The position numbers were made by a program, and so were the translations under genes. A DNA stretch of 64,000 nt from Bacteroidota bacterium (GTDB lineage: Bacteria > Bacteroidota > Bacteroidia > Chitinophagales > LD1): the NCBI GenBank assembly GCA_016715625.1, contig JADJZU010000046.1, positions 52,894 through 116,893 on the forward strand. Reading direction: 5' to 3'. Positions 54,430-63,214 of the stretch are shown here, piece after piece. Below the pieces are notes generated by a model, which saw only the letters and a list, made by a program, of their open reading frames with translations, was not told where the DNA came from and did no database searches. Numbering within the stretch: the first letter of the stretch is position 1; the number at the start of each line of letters is the position of its first letter.

Positions 54430-54827
54430 TTTATATCCTGACACAGTTCTATTAAAACACCATTGGTGCTTTTGGGATGAAAAAAGAAAACCAGCTTATT
54501 GTCGGCACCGTGCTTAGGTTTTTCAGAAATGGGCTGAAAGCCCTCGGCTTTCAGGCGCTCTACTTCTGCTTCAATATTTTCTACAGCAAAGGCAATATGG
54601 TGGATGCCCTCCCCTTTTTTCTCTATATACTTGGCAATGGCACTTTCGGGGTGGGTGGCATGCAGCAACTCGATTTTTGATTCGCCCATTTTAAAGAAGG
54701 AGGTATTTACATGCTCCGACTCCACTGTTTCGGTTTTGTAAGCTTGCCGGCCGAACAACTTAGTAAAAAGATTGTTGGAGCTTTCCATGTCTTTTACGGC
54801 TATTCCTATATGTTCTATTTTAAGCAT
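54426..54827 (-). CDS. mce: Methylmalonyl-CoA epimerase
   Basis: 133 residues from the ATG at 54827 (a TTG nine bases upstream is also open). Vicinal oxygen chelate fold with two beta-alpha-beta-beta-beta modules. Metal ligands fall in IEHIGIAV (His about 5), GIHHIAFAVEN and NGVLIELCQ (Glu). It interconverts the two epimers of methylmalonyl-CoA for the mutase in propionate/succinate metabolism. Overlaps yjjG by four bases, so the two are translationally coupled. Diverges from the IscA-like gene. Confidence 0.9.
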   Translation of the reverse strand: MLKIEHIGIAVKDMESSNNLFTKLFGRQAYKTETVESEHVNTSFFKMGESKIELLHATHPESAIAKYIEKKGEGIHHIAFAVENIEAEVERLKAEGFQPISEKPKHGADNKLVFFFHPKSTNGVLIELCQDIK

Positions 54828-54872
54828 ATCTGTCAATATTTCTTAATGCAAACAAAGGAATAATTATTGAGT

Positions 54873-54880
54873 TACATTTG
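54873..54880 (+). promoter_or_regulatory. Predicted -7 element of the IscA-like gene
   Basis: TACATTTG, a full match to TAnnTTTG and the same octamer as in the promoter at 49242. It ends 19 bp before the ATG at 54900. No clear -33 element. Confidence 0.45.
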
Positions 54881-54899
54881 CTGCACTAAACAATATGCT

Positions 54900-55223
54900 A
54901 TGCTATTTGTATCGGAAATTGCCAAAAAGAAAATTGAAGAGATAAAACTGAATGAAAACAAACCCGATTACTTTGTTCGGGTAACGGTGAACGGAGGCGG
55001 CTGCTCGGGGCTTTCTTATAAAATGGATTTTGATAATGAAATAAAGCCGGACGACCAGCAGTTTGAAGACAAGGGGGTGAAACTGGTAACCGACCTTCGT
55101 TCGTTTTTATATGTGTGCAATACGACCCTCGATTTTTCGGATGGGCTAAACGGAAAGGGTTTTGAGTTTAAAAACCCGAATGCCACCCGCACCTGCGCCT
55201 GCGGAGAAAGTTTTGCGGTGTAG
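54900..55223 (+). CDS. IscA/HesB-type iron-sulfur cluster assembly protein
   Basis: 107 residues from the ATG at 54900 (an in-frame TTG at 54867 is unlikely because the -7 element at 54873 lies after it). Three conserved cysteines: GGGCSGLSY and the C-terminal CACG. These bind iron or an Fe-S cluster for delivery to target proteins. The family includes IscA, ErpA and SufA; without neighbours the subtype cannot be told, and no suf or isc genes are nearby. Confidence 0.92.
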   Translation: MLFVSEIAKKKIEEIKLNENKPDYFVRVTVNGGGCSGLSYKMDFDNEIKPDDQQFEDKGVKLVTDLRSFLYVCNTTLDFSDGLNGKGFEFKNPNATRTCACGESFAV

Positions 55224-55310
55224 ATGATATTCATCTTCCTTTGTTGATGCGTGCATAGCTTGTTGCCATGCAATAGCCTTTTCAGCAAAGAAGTTTACGG
55301 GGCGGCTATA

Positions 55311-55943
55311 CTAATGCCGCAGCGCTAATGCATACAGAGCTTCCAGGGTGTGCGCTTCCAGTTTTTGCATGATATGGGCGCGATGGGTTTTGGCCGTGTT
55401 GTAGCTGATGTGTAAGAAGCGGGCAATGGAAGGCAGGCTCATTTGCTGGCCCATGAGGCAGAATATTTCGCGTTCGCGGTGGGTAAGCAGGTCAAAGCGT
55501 TTATCTTCTTTAAAATCATCGTACCGGTCTTTCACTTCGCCCAAGACGCAAAACTTCATCTTATAAGCAGTATTGTCGTGTTGCAGAAAGTTCAGCAGCT
55601 CTTCAGGGTCTTCGCTTTTGCACACGTAGGCATGGGCACCCCGTTCAGCGGCCTCGGTGGAGTAAAGCCCGGGGCTGTGCATGGAACAGATAATGCGTAT
55701 ACACTGCGGCTGTGTGTGCTGCAAAAGGCGGCAGGCATCAAAGCCATTGTACCGTATATTTTTAAGCTGAATATCCAGCAGGGCTACATCGGGGTGGTGG
55801 TGCCGGACATAGGTTTCCAGTTCTTCGTAGGTGGTGCAAATGCTGACGTGGGTAGCGGGCAGTGCGTGGTTCAATACTTTCTCTAAGCCATGGCTGAACA
55901 TCACATGGTCGTCCAGCACTACAATTTCGCGGAGTGGTGGCAT
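55311..55943 (-). CDS. LuxR-type response regulator
   Basis: 210 residues. The receiver domain (about 5-125) has VVLDDHVMF with the acidic pair and the phospho-acceptor Asp in VALLDIQLKN (about 57), then a lysine in AYVCKSED (about 109). The C-terminal helix-turn-helix of the LuxR/NarL type is LTHREREIFCLMGQQ ... SYNTAKTHRAHIMQKL. It should bind DNA as a dimer when phosphorylated. No kinase gene is adjacent, so it is an orphan here. Its downstream side abuts a short AT-rich stretch next to the IscA-like gene, and the two converge. Confidence 0.9.
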   Translation of the reverse strand: MPPLREIVVLDDHVMFSHGLEKVLNHALPATHVSICTTYEELETYVRHHHPDVALLDIQLKNIRYNGFDACRLLQHTQPQCIRIICSMHSPGLYSTEAAERGAHAYVCKSEDPEELLNFLQHDNTAYKMKFCVLGEVKDRYDDFKEDKRFDLLTHREREIFCLMGQQMSLPSIARFLHISYNTAKTHRAHIMQKLEAHTLEALYALALRH

Positions 55944-55968
55944 GGGGGTTTCTTTTAGTTACCCTAAA

Positions 55969-55997
55969 ATAAAAAAAGGCGGGGTTGATATGCCGCC
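55969..55997 (-). terminator. Terminator of the 56061-57002 gene
   Basis: On the minus strand a 5-bp stem GGCGG/CCGCC with a 10-nt loop is followed by a seven-T run. It ends transcription of the unknown protein gene just before the response regulator start. Confidence 0.6.
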
Positions 55998-56011
55998 TGT
56001 AATCCATGTAA

Positions 56012-56037
56012 TAAGAGCCACCGAATGGTGGCTCTTA
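56012..56037 (-). terminator. Second hairpin after the 56061-57002 gene
   Basis: Perfect 11-bp stem TAAGAGCCACC/GGTGGCTCTTA with a 4-nt loop, 24 bp after the stop. There is no T run directly after it, so it may stabilise the mRNA end ahead of the terminator at 55969-55997. Confidence 0.5.
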
Positions 56038-56060
56038 CATAAACGGTAATTACTCTCCCC

Positions 56061-57002
56061 TTAATCATTCACCACAAAGTCTTCTACTGTGTTTTGGTTT
56101 TCCTGCAGCACTACTTCAAACTCCCACGAGCGGATGAGCTGGTTATTGCTGTCAAACTTTTCTATCGCAATTTTTTGACTATCCATCAGCGTGGTGCTCA
56201 GGCTATAGGCCCCTTGAGCATTGACGGTGCTTTTATTAATGCCGCTTTTAAACCGCACCACCAGCCCCACGCCCGGAGCGCCATTGTAGGTAACCGTGCC
56301 GCTGAGGGTTTTGGAAGAACCCTCGGTGACATACACCACGCCCCACTGCCGGCAGTTTTCTCTGCGGCTTTCATCGCTCTCTTCGTTGTAATAGGTTTCC
56401 AGCTCGTCCCACACTTTTTTAATCACCTTATCGGTTTCGGGCAATATGGCCTCCAGGGCTTCTTCGGCTGTGTCGAGGGTTTCGTAAAAGCCGGTTTGCT
56501 GACTCAGCTCGGCCACATAGGCATCCACTTTTGTTTTTACCTGCAGCTGGGTGGGGTTGCTCATGGCGGTGCCACCGGCCCCCACGCGGGCGGCTTCGCC
56601 TGTGCTTACGCGGTTGCCCCACAGGGCCAGGTCGGCTTCGCTGGCCATATCGGGCAGGGCGCTGCTGTCTATGGGCAGGTTATAGTAGGCGCGGTCTGCA
56701 GCAGCATATTCGCCCCGCGCCACGCCCAGGTTAAACACCTGATAGTAATGGCTCACCCACATACGGGCCTCTGCTTCGGCCGCGTTTTTCTGAGCCGTGT
56801 TGCCGCTGTAGGCCGCGCGGGCCAGCGAAATGTTACTCATGCGTGCCAAAAAATCGGTGAGCGAATTGGTAAGCCGGGTGGTGGTAGCCGTGCTCAGCGG
56901 ATTGGAAGCAGGCGGCAGGGTGTCCAGTTTGGCTTTGGCTTGTTGCAGGGCCAGCAAGCGGGTGTCGTGGGTTTCGGGTAGTTGTCTTCTGATAGTACTC
57001 AT
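56061..57002 (-). CDS. Unknown protein: helical N-terminal part plus Ig-like C-terminal domain
   Basis: 313 residues with no signal peptide. About 1-215 is predicted helical, Ala/Leu-rich (LALQQAKAKLDTLP, ARAAYSGNTAQKNAAEAEARMWVSH split, TAEEALEAILPETDKVIKKVWDE). About 230-313 is a beta-sandwich with SSKTLSGTVTYNGAPGVGLVV and NAQGAYSLSTTL, the pattern of CarboxypepD_reg/DUF4480-like domains. I do not recognise the combination. It could be a structural protein of a surface or injection structure, but there are no partners to support this. Its upstream region carries the 42-bp repeat array. Confidence 0.7.
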   Translation of the reverse strand: MSTIRRQLPETHDTRLLALQQAKAKLDTLPPASNPLSTATTTRLTNSLTDFLARMSNISLARAAYSGNTAQKNAAEAEARMWVSHYYQVFNLGVARGEYAAADRAYYNLPIDSSALPDMASEADLALWGNRVSTGEAARVGAGGTAMSNPTQLQVKTKVDAYVAELSQQTGFYETLDTAEEALEAILPETDKVIKKVWDELETYYNEESDESRRENCRQWGVVYVTEGSSKTLSGTVTYNGAPGVGLVVRFKSGINKSTVNAQGAYSLSTTLMDSQKIAIEKFDSNNQLIRSWEFEVVLQENQNTVEDFVVND

Positions 57003-57084
57003 TTTTTTATGGTTTTAGTTAAGAAATGCGCTGAAACGGTTCTCGGTAGCTGTATCTGCAGTGTGGCAGGCACATAAACCAATG

Positions 57085-57320
57085 GATTTTGAGGCTTCCG
57101 CATATGGGGATACCCTAAAAGCTATGCATTTTGAATCCTCTCCAGATGGGGATACCTTAAACGATATACATTTTGAATCCTCTCCAGATGGGGATACCTT
57201 AAACGCTATACATTTTGAATCCTCCCCATATGGGGATACCCTAAAAGCTATACAATCTGCATCTTCCCCAAGTGGGGATACATTAAAAGCTATGCATTTT
57301 GAACCTTCCCCGGTGTGGGA
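57085..57320. repeat. 42-bp tandem repeat array, 5-6 units
   Basis: Units of exactly 42 bp, with GGGGATA starting at 57106, 57148, 57190, 57232 and 57274 and a degenerate copy at 57316. Each carries the near-palindrome TCYCCANATGGGGA, perfect in one copy (TCCCCATATGGGGA). Both strands are open: plus strand 57082-57354 would give a 14-residue repeat with SSPDGDTLNAIHFE, minus strand 57015-57419 one with SPSGEDSKCIAFKV. Variation between units does not clearly favour either frame. The array lies directly upstream of the leftward gene 56061-57002, so a set of regulatory sites is as likely as a small repeat protein. The rest of the gap to 57547 holds nothing recognised. Confidence 0.8.
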
Positions 57321-57547
57321 GAACCAACATTTATCCGCCTGTAAGGCAATGTAAGGCGGCAAAATGGGGTAAAGTGGGCCATGTAAAGGGTGCATGATAT
57401 GCTGCTTTGTGTAAGCCAAAGGAGCGCCAGGCAGCGGCAGCGGTCAATCGCAGAATCGGTGATTTGTGTTAAGGAGAAAAGAGAAGGAGGCAGGTATGGC
57501 AGGCCGGTGTAATAGGCCCCCGTTAGAAAACAGTTACTGCGCTACCA

Positions 57548-58057
57548 TCATCTGTTCTTAGCCGCAGAAAACAGACTAATTACGGTGGCTATCAGCAAAA
57601 TAAAAATGAGGGCCATGGCTATGATATAATACCATCTGGTGGCTATGTAAACGGATAAATGATAGTTTTTGATTCGCTGCCGGGTGCTCAGGAGGGTGGC
57701 CTCCGGCTCGGTGATGCTGCCAAAAGACTGCATGGCCTGCTCCCACCGGCCGGTATGCTGCCAACACATAGCCTCCACAAAACGGGCGAGCATAAAGGTG
57801 GAATCCAGCAGCAGGCAGTCATTAAGGTCGAGCAGGGCCTCGCTGTATTTTTCGGTTTTATACAGACAAAGGCCGCGGTTGAAGTAGCCCTGATGGCTAT
57901 CGGGGTATTGCTGAATAAGCTGATTAAAGAGCAGCAGGGCAGAGTCGTATTGCTGTTCTTGATATTGCCGGTTAGCGGCTGCGAAAAGAGGATGCACCTT
58001 CGCTTCCACGTGAATGAAAGAAACGAGCAAACCGAAAATAAACAAGGTTATTTTCAA
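57548..58057 (-). CDS. TPR protein with C-terminal membrane anchor
   Basis: 169 residues. A signal peptide (1-19, FIHVEA) is followed by two TPR-like units at about 25-92 (ANRQYQEQQYDSALLLFNQL; GYFNRGLCLYKTEKYSEALL) and one C-terminal membrane helix (about 145-165). The TPR part would face the periplasm. It starts 14 bp after the glyA stop on the same strand, so it is likely the second gene of the glyA transcript. Partner unknown. Confidence 0.75.
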   Translation of the reverse strand: MKITLFIFGLLVSFIHVEAKVHPLFAAANRQYQEQQYDSALLLFNQLIQQYPDSHQGYFNRGLCLYKTEKYSEALLDLNDCLLLDSTFMLARFVEAMCWQHTGRWEQAMQSFGSITEPEATLLSTRQRIKNYHLSVYIATRWYYIIAMALIFILLIATVISLFSAAKNR

Positions 58058-58071
58058 AAGCCGATGATTAC

Positions 58072-59340
58072 TTATTGGTAGAGTGGAAACTGCTGCATAA
58101 AGCTGTTGACCTCGGTTTTTACCTGCGCTATAACCGTTTCATTTTCTGCATCCATAATAATGCGGTCTATCCAGTCGGCTAACTGCTGCATGTGGTTTTC
58201 TTTCATGCCGCGCGAGGTAACAGCCGGTGTGCCCAGGCGGATGCCGGAGGTTACAAACGGACTTTTATCGTCAAAGGGCACCATGTTTTTATTGCAGGTG
58301 ATGTCGGCTTTCACGAGCGCATTTTCGGCCTGCTTGCCGCTTACGTTTTTGCTGCGGAGGTCTATGAGCATCAGGTGGTTGTCGGTGCCGCCCGATATAA
58401 TGCCATAGCCTTTGGCCACCAATGCCGAGGCCAGTGCCTGTGCATTGGCTTTTACCTGTGCCTGATAGGTTTTAAAATCATCGCTCAGGGCTTCGCCAAA
58501 AGCTACGGCCTTGGCAGCAATCACATGCTCCAGCGGTCCGCCCTGCGTGCCGGGGAATACGGCACCATCCAGCACGGCACTCATCATTTTGAGTTCGCCC
58601 TTCGGTGTTTTGTCGCCAAAAGGATTTTCAAAATCCTGACCCAGCATAATAACCCCTCCGCGAGGGCCGCGCAGCGTTTTGTGGGTGGTGGTGGTTACAA
58701 TATGGCAATGTGGTAATGGATTATCTAAAAGCCCCGCAGCTATAAGCCCCGCAGGGTGCGAAATATCGGCCAGCAAAAGAGCACCCACCTCATCGGCAAT
58801 AGCGCGGAAGGTTTTATAATCCCATTCGCGCGAGTAAGCGCTGGCACCGCAGATAATGAGTTTGGGTTTTTCGGCCAGGGCGGTTTCGCGCACTTTGTTC
58901 ATGTCGATGCGGCCGGTTTCTTTCTCCACGCCATAGAACGATGGCACATACAGTTTTCCGGAGAAATTAACGGGCGAACCATGAGTTAAGTGGCCTCCGT
59001 GCGATAGGTTAAAGCCGAGAATTTTATCTCCGGGTTTCAGGCAGGCGAGCATTACCGCAGCATTGGCTTGCGCCCCGCTGTGTGGCTGCACATTGGCCCA
59101 GGCCGCACCAAAAAGTTTTTTGAGTCGCTCTATAGCAATTGTTTCTATCTGATCTACAAACTGGCAACCGCCATAGTAGCGCTTGCCGGGCAGGCCCTCG
59201 GCATATTTATTGGTGAGGCAACTGCCCATAGCATCCATCACGGCTTGTGAAGTAAAGTTTTCGGAGGCGATAAGCTCAATGCCCTCGCGCTGGCGGTGAA
59301 GTTCCTGTTGTATTAAATCAAATACCTGAGTGTCGCGCAT
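58072..59340 (-). CDS. glyA: Serine hydroxymethyltransferase
   Basis: 422 residues. PLP lysine in VTTTTHKTLRGPRGG (about 228), substrate and cofactor sites in ELIASENFTS, YYGGCQFVDQIE and ADISHPAGLIA. It interconverts serine and glycine with tetrahydrofolate, feeding one-carbon metabolism and purine synthesis. It has a promoter at 59361-59388 and is followed by the TPR protein gene. Confidence 0.96.
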   Translation of the reverse strand: MRDTQVFDLIQQELHRQREGIELIASENFTSQAVMDAMGSCLTNKYAEGLPGKRYYGGCQFVDQIETIAIERLKKLFGAAWANVQPHSGAQANAAVMLACLKPGDKILGFNLSHGGHLTHGSPVNFSGKLYVPSFYGVEKETGRIDMNKVRETALAEKPKLIICGASAYSREWDYKTFRAIADEVGALLLADISHPAGLIAAGLLDNPLPHCHIVTTTTHKTLRGPRGGVIMLGQDFENPFGDKTPKGELKMMSAVLDGAVFPGTQGGPLEHVIAAKAVAFGEALSDDFKTYQAQVKANAQALASALVAKGYGIISGGTDNHLMLIDLRSKNVSGKQAENALVKADITCNKNMVPFDDKSPFVTSGIRLGTPAVTSRGMKENHMQQLADWIDRIIMDAENETVIAQVKTEVNSFMQQFPLYQ

Positions 59341-59360
59341 GATATATTCTGTTATGCAGG

Positions 59361-59388
59361 CGAAAATAACGGAGGGGCTCTATTGCAA
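59361..59388 (-). promoter_or_regulatory. Predicted promoter of glyA
   Basis: On the minus strand TTG and TATTTTCG are separated by 17 bp. The -7 octamer is identical to that upstream of rpoD and ends about 20 bp before the glyA ATG. Confidence 0.45.
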
Positions 59389-59510
59389 GGCGCGCAGGCC
59401 TTAAGAGTTACTAACAATGCAGCGAGTACAACACCGCTTGAAATAGCCGCAGGGGCAAACACCCCCGCTGTTTAAAAATTTTAGATTCGCCCATCCAAAA
59501 AAAGAAATAC

Positions 59511-60458
59511 ATGAAAGAGGAATTGAATCTGGTGGGCACTATCCGAATATTTATAAAATGGTGGAAGCATATCGCTGCTATGATTGTGGCAGCCGCTGTG
59601 GTGTCGGCTTTTGTGTCGGTTTTTGTGATGGATGAGTGGTATTTTTCGTGGTCTACCTTATACCCTACCAACCAAAACAAAAATGACCGCGCTGTCATCT
59701 TTAATACAGAAAACGGGGGCATGCAGACAGAATATTTTGGTACCAAATCGGACGTGAACCGCATATTGACTATTGCCAACTCGGCTCCTGTTATTAACTA
59801 CATACTGGATTCGTTTCACATTGCCGAACATTACAAAACAGATACCACCAAGAAATATTGGAAAACCACCGTGCTCAAAAAATTTGAGAAAAACTATGAA
59901 GTAAAAAAGACCGAGCGCGAAGCGGTGGAAATATCGCTCTACGATACAGACCCCAAACTTGCTTCGGCTATTGTGAATGCCGTGGTAGAAAAAGTGGATG
60001 AGCTCAACAAAGAACACGTGAACGAAAGCAAGCGTGAGTTGTATACCATTCTCTCAAACCAATTGCTGGAGCAGCAGAAGAAAGTGAATGCCTTTGAAGA
60101 TACGCTGGCACAGCTCACCTCGCGCTATAACATTAAAACATCCAGCGGAGCCGATGGCACCGTGATAGTAACCGGTACCGATGTGAAAGCCGTGCAGCTA
60201 TACAAAACCATTATTGAGCGACAGGACAATGCCATTACCGAGCTCAACCACCGCAGCAACATTAAAGAGCAAATGGAAGTGTCTATCGGCACCAATAACT
60301 CATCACTGTATATTGTAGAAAAAGCCTTTCCGGCCGATAGAAGAGAAAAGCCCGTGCGCTGGCTGGTGGTTACTTTAACGGTGCTTATCACAGCGTTTGT
60401 ATCGCTCATTGGCGTGTTGCTGATAGAACAAATCCGCGAGATAAAACAACAACTGTAG
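59511..60458 (+). CDS. Polysaccharide chain-length determinant (Wzz-like)
   Basis: 315 residues. Two membrane helices (about 20-42 and 285-307) flank a periplasmic helical region with coiled coil (AIVNAVVEKVDELNKEHVNESKREL cut over turns), the layout of Wzz/polysaccharide co-polymerases without a fused kinase domain. The basic-proline motif before the second helix (PADRREKPVRW) is typical. It sets chain length of an exported polysaccharide and lies one base before the O-antigen ligase-like gene. Confidence 0.85.
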   Translation: MKEELNLVGTIRIFIKWWKHIAAMIVAAAVVSAFVSVFVMDEWYFSWSTLYPTNQNKNDRAVIFNTENGGMQTEYFGTKSDVNRILTIANSAPVINYILDSFHIAEHYKTDTTKKYWKTTVLKKFEKNYEVKKTEREAVEISLYDTDPKLASAIVNAVVEKVDELNKEHVNESKRELYTILSNQLLEQQKKVNAFEDTLAQLTSRYNIKTSSGADGTVIVTGTDVKAVQLYKTIIERQDNAITELNHRSNIKEQMEVSIGTNNSSLYIVEKAFPADRREKPVRWLVVTLTVLITAFVSLIGVLLIEQIREIKQQL

Positions 60459-60459
60459 C

Positions 60460-61890
60460 ATGACGCACAGTTTTGACCGCACTCAAATTTTTTCTTTTCT
60501 GGGACTGGGGGCCTTGTCCATCGCCTCCGTGCTGTCAGCCTTTTATATGGATGCGCTGTATCTGATGCTGGTGCCGTTTGCCCTTCTTTTTGTAGGTATC
60601 GGCATCATCAATTTCCGGGTGCTTTATTATCTCTTGCTGTTTTCGCTTCCCCTTTCGTTCGAGTTCAGTTTTGGCCCTTCGCTGGGCACCGACCTGCCCG
60701 ATGAACCCCTTATGATAGGCATGCTGCTGCTGGCCATTGTTTATGTGTTTCAAAATCCGGCATCGCTCCCCTTGGGATTTTTCCGGCATGTGATGATACT
60801 GGCTTTGCTGGCGCATCTCTTCTGGATATTAATTACCTGCTTTACCTCCATCAATGTGCTGGTGTCCACTAAAGTTTTTCTGTCGAAGTTGTGGTATGTG
60901 GGCTCCTTTACCGTAATGACGGCTATTGTGGTAAAAACAAACGAAGACCTTAAAAAGGTATTCTGGTGTATTTACATTCCCCTCACCGTTCTGGTTATAC
61001 AAGCCATCATACGCCATGGTTTGGCAGGCTTCCCATTTGATGAAGTGAATAAAGCCATGCCTCCTTTTTTCAGAAATCACGTGAACTATGCTGCCATGCT
61101 CAGCATCTTTCTGCCGTTTATCTTGATGGCCCGCCAGTGGTATGGCAGGGCCACCGCTACCCGTAAGCTGCTCAGCGCTTCGGTGCTGCTCTATGTGGTG
61201 GCCATTTATCTGTCGTATACACGCACGTGCTACATAGCCGTGCTGGCTATTGCCCCGTTTATTTTTGTGGTAAAGCAGCGATGGATAAAGCCCGCCTTGC
61301 TAACGGTGGCGGTGGTGGTGGCAATCTTCTGCGGCTACCTGGCGCATAATAACAACTACCTGAAGTTTGCCCCCGAATTTGAAACCACCATCTATCACGA
61401 TGAGCTATCCGATCACCTGGCCTCTACTTTTGAGGGCAAAGATGTGAGCAGTATGGAACGCGTATATCGGTGGATTGCCATCGCGCACATGTTTCAGGAA
61501 CGGCCGGTGTTTGGTTTTGGAGCCGGCAATTTTTTTCCGTATTACCAGCGCTACACGGTCACCAGTTTCGAAACATATATCAGCGATAATGAAGAGCGCT
61601 CCACGGCTCACAATTACTTTCTGCTGCTGCTGGCCGAGCAGGGCATATCGGGGCTGGCGGTGTTTTTATTGCTGACAGCTGTGCTCTTTATTTATGGCGA
61701 AAATATCTACTACCGGATGAAGAGCGATGCCGATAAACACCTGGTGCTGTGGCTGCTGGTGATATTAGCCATGGTGTATGTCAATCTGTTGCTGAGCGAC
61801 CTGCTGGAAGCCGATAAGGTGGGGCCGTTCTTTTTTATTGCGATAGCGCTGCTGGTGAGTCTGGACAGGCGCGAGCAAAAAGCTACTTAA
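60460..61890 (+). CDS. O-antigen ligase/polymerase family membrane protein
   Basis: 476 residues with about 11-12 membrane segments. The large periplasmic loop at about 300-400 carries RPVFGFGAGNFFPYY and the signature TAHNYFLLLLAEQGISGL, both typical of the Wzy_C/WaaL family, with the conserved His in TAHNYF. It joins or polymerises lipid-linked oligosaccharides at the periplasmic face. It starts right after the Wzz-like gene, so the two form one operon. The stop overlaps the convergent SpoIIE gene by eight bases. Confidence 0.85.
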   Translation: MTHSFDRTQIFSFLGLGALSIASVLSAFYMDALYLMLVPFALLFVGIGIINFRVLYYLLLFSLPLSFEFSFGPSLGTDLPDEPLMIGMLLLAIVYVFQNPASLPLGFFRHVMILALLAHLFWILITCFTSINVLVSTKVFLSKLWYVGSFTVMTAIVVKTNEDLKKVFWCIYIPLTVLVIQAIIRHGLAGFPFDEVNKAMPPFFRNHVNYAAMLSIFLPFILMARQWYGRATATRKLLSASVLLYVVAIYLSYTRTCYIAVLAIAPFIFVVKQRWIKPALLTVAVVVAIFCGYLAHNNNYLKFAPEFETTIYHDELSDHLASTFEGKDVSSMERVYRWIAIAHMFQERPVFGFGAGNFFPYYQRYTVTSFETYISDNEERSTAHNYFLLLLAEQGISGLAVFLLLTAVLFIYGENIYYRMKSDADKHLVLWLLVILAMVYVNLLLSDLLEADKVGPFFFIAIALLVSLDRREQKAT

Positions 61891-63142
61891 ACCGAAGTGT
61901 AAGGAGCGTGATATCGTCATCAAACTCGGTTCCTTTCATAAAAGCAATCACCCGGTCGAGCAGGCCGGTATTAAATTCTAACAGCGGCATGTCGTGATTT
62001 TCATTGATAAAATCAATGAGGCCTTCTACTTCAAACAAGGTTCCATCAGGGTCCGATGCCTCCGATAGGCCATCGGTATAATTCACCAGTAAGGAACCCG
62101 GCTCTACCTTCACTTCACCGAAGTTGATATAAGGCAGCGCATCAAACATGCCCAATATAGTGCAACCCTTATCCAGCAATTCTATGCCACTGCTGCTGCG
62201 CAGGATAGAAGGATTGTGACCGGCATTGACATACGTGAGCATTCTGGTTTTGTAATTATAGGTAGCCACAAAGAGCGTAATAAATTTTTCGCCTTTAGTG
62301 ATTTCGAGCACCTTGGTATTGAGCACATCTATAAACTGTGGCAGCGAATATTTTCGGGTCAGCAGAATGCGCATATTAGCCTGAAAGTTGGCCATGAGAA
62401 TAGCTGCCGGAATCCCTTTGCCCGAAATATCGCTGATACAAAATGCAATTTCGTGTTCATTGATTTGCACGTAATCGTAATAATCGCCCCCGATGTTTTT
62501 GTGTGGTTTATAGAATGCAGAACATTCTAAAAATTCGTTGTTGGGCAACTTAGAAGGAACCAGCATGTTCTGCATATCGGCAGCCAGTTTCAATTCCTTC
62601 TGCATCACCAACTGATCTATCTGACTCTTGAACAGTTTTTTGTTTTCGTTGGCCACCACAATAATGTTGGTGATGGTTTGAATAAACTTTAGTTTTTCTT
62701 CTTTGGTGTCGCGGCTTTCGTTTCCAAAAGGACCAATGAGCGCAAAGCCAATGGATTCTTTTTTGTGCGTTACCGGCATTAAAATTTCAAAATCTGCCAG
62801 CGCCTCGTCTTTTAAAGCAGCCACGGGTGTGGTGAACGAGAAAGGGGTAAGCTTGGTTTGCACATCGTATAATAATATGTCCGGTGGCAAATCACCGGGC
62901 GTAATGCAAACCCACTTTTCTTCGTTTTCTTTAATAAAGAGGCCAATTTTTTTGACCCCGAGCTGAGCATGCAAAATGTTTTCGTAGATGCGCGCCAGCG
63001 CATTGATGGGCATATTGTTGTTTACCGCACGGGTAATCTCCAACAGCGAATCTATCTGCTGCTGCTTGATAGCGAGCAAGCGCTCGGTAGCGCTAACGTG
63101 TTTCTTTAAAAAATCAAGTTCGGAAAATTCAGATTGAGCCAT
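61883..63142 (-). CDS. GAF-SpoIIE (PP2C-like) serine phosphatase
   Basis: 419 residues from the ATG at 63142. A short coiled coil (about 15-40) precedes a GAF-like domain (about 40-180, IYENILHAQLGVKKIGLFI). The SpoIIE/PP2C phosphatase domain follows (about 205-419) with metal motifs GGDYYDYV, CISDISGKGIPAAI, YVNAGHNPSILR and the closing FDDDITLLTLR. Such RsbU-like enzymes dephosphorylate anti-anti-sigma factors or similar partners on a signal sensed by the GAF domain. No anti-sigma pair is in the window. Convergent overlap of eight bases with the preceding gene. Confidence 0.9.
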   Translation of the reverse strand: MAQSEFSELDFLKKHVSATERLLAIKQQQIDSLLEITRAVNNNMPINALARIYENILHAQLGVKKIGLFIKENEEKWVCITPGDLPPDILLYDVQTKLTPFSFTTPVAALKDEALADFEILMPVTHKKESIGFALIGPFGNESRDTKEEKLKFIQTITNIIVVANENKKLFKSQIDQLVMQKELKLAADMQNMLVPSKLPNNEFLECSAFYKPHKNIGGDYYDYVQINEHEIAFCISDISGKGIPAAILMANFQANMRILLTRKYSLPQFIDVLNTKVLEITKGEKFITLFVATYNYKTRMLTYVNAGHNPSILRSSSGIELLDKGCTILGMFDALPYINFGEVKVEPGSLLVNYTDGLSEASDPDGTLFEVEGLIDFINENHDMPLLEFNTGLLDRVIAFMKGTEFDDDITLLTLRFK

Positions 63143-63214
63143 AGGGTGCAAAAAGCCGTGCTGAATGTAGTAGTAATTTTCAGATTCCGGATGAAAGCAT
63201 GCGGCTGTGCAAGT

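Noticed and set aside
13758..55943. Histidine kinase at 13758 and response regulator at 55311 as a two-component pair
   Set aside because: They are 39 kb apart with unrelated neighbours; nothing in the sequence supports a pairing.
56094..56981. 295-residue plus-strand open frame
   Set aside because: Antisense to the 56061-57002 gene; rich in Gly, His and Ala and without any motif. The minus-strand frame has an Ig-like domain and a terminator.
57085..57320. CRISPR array
   Set aside because: No variable spacers; units are continuous 42-bp tandem copies.
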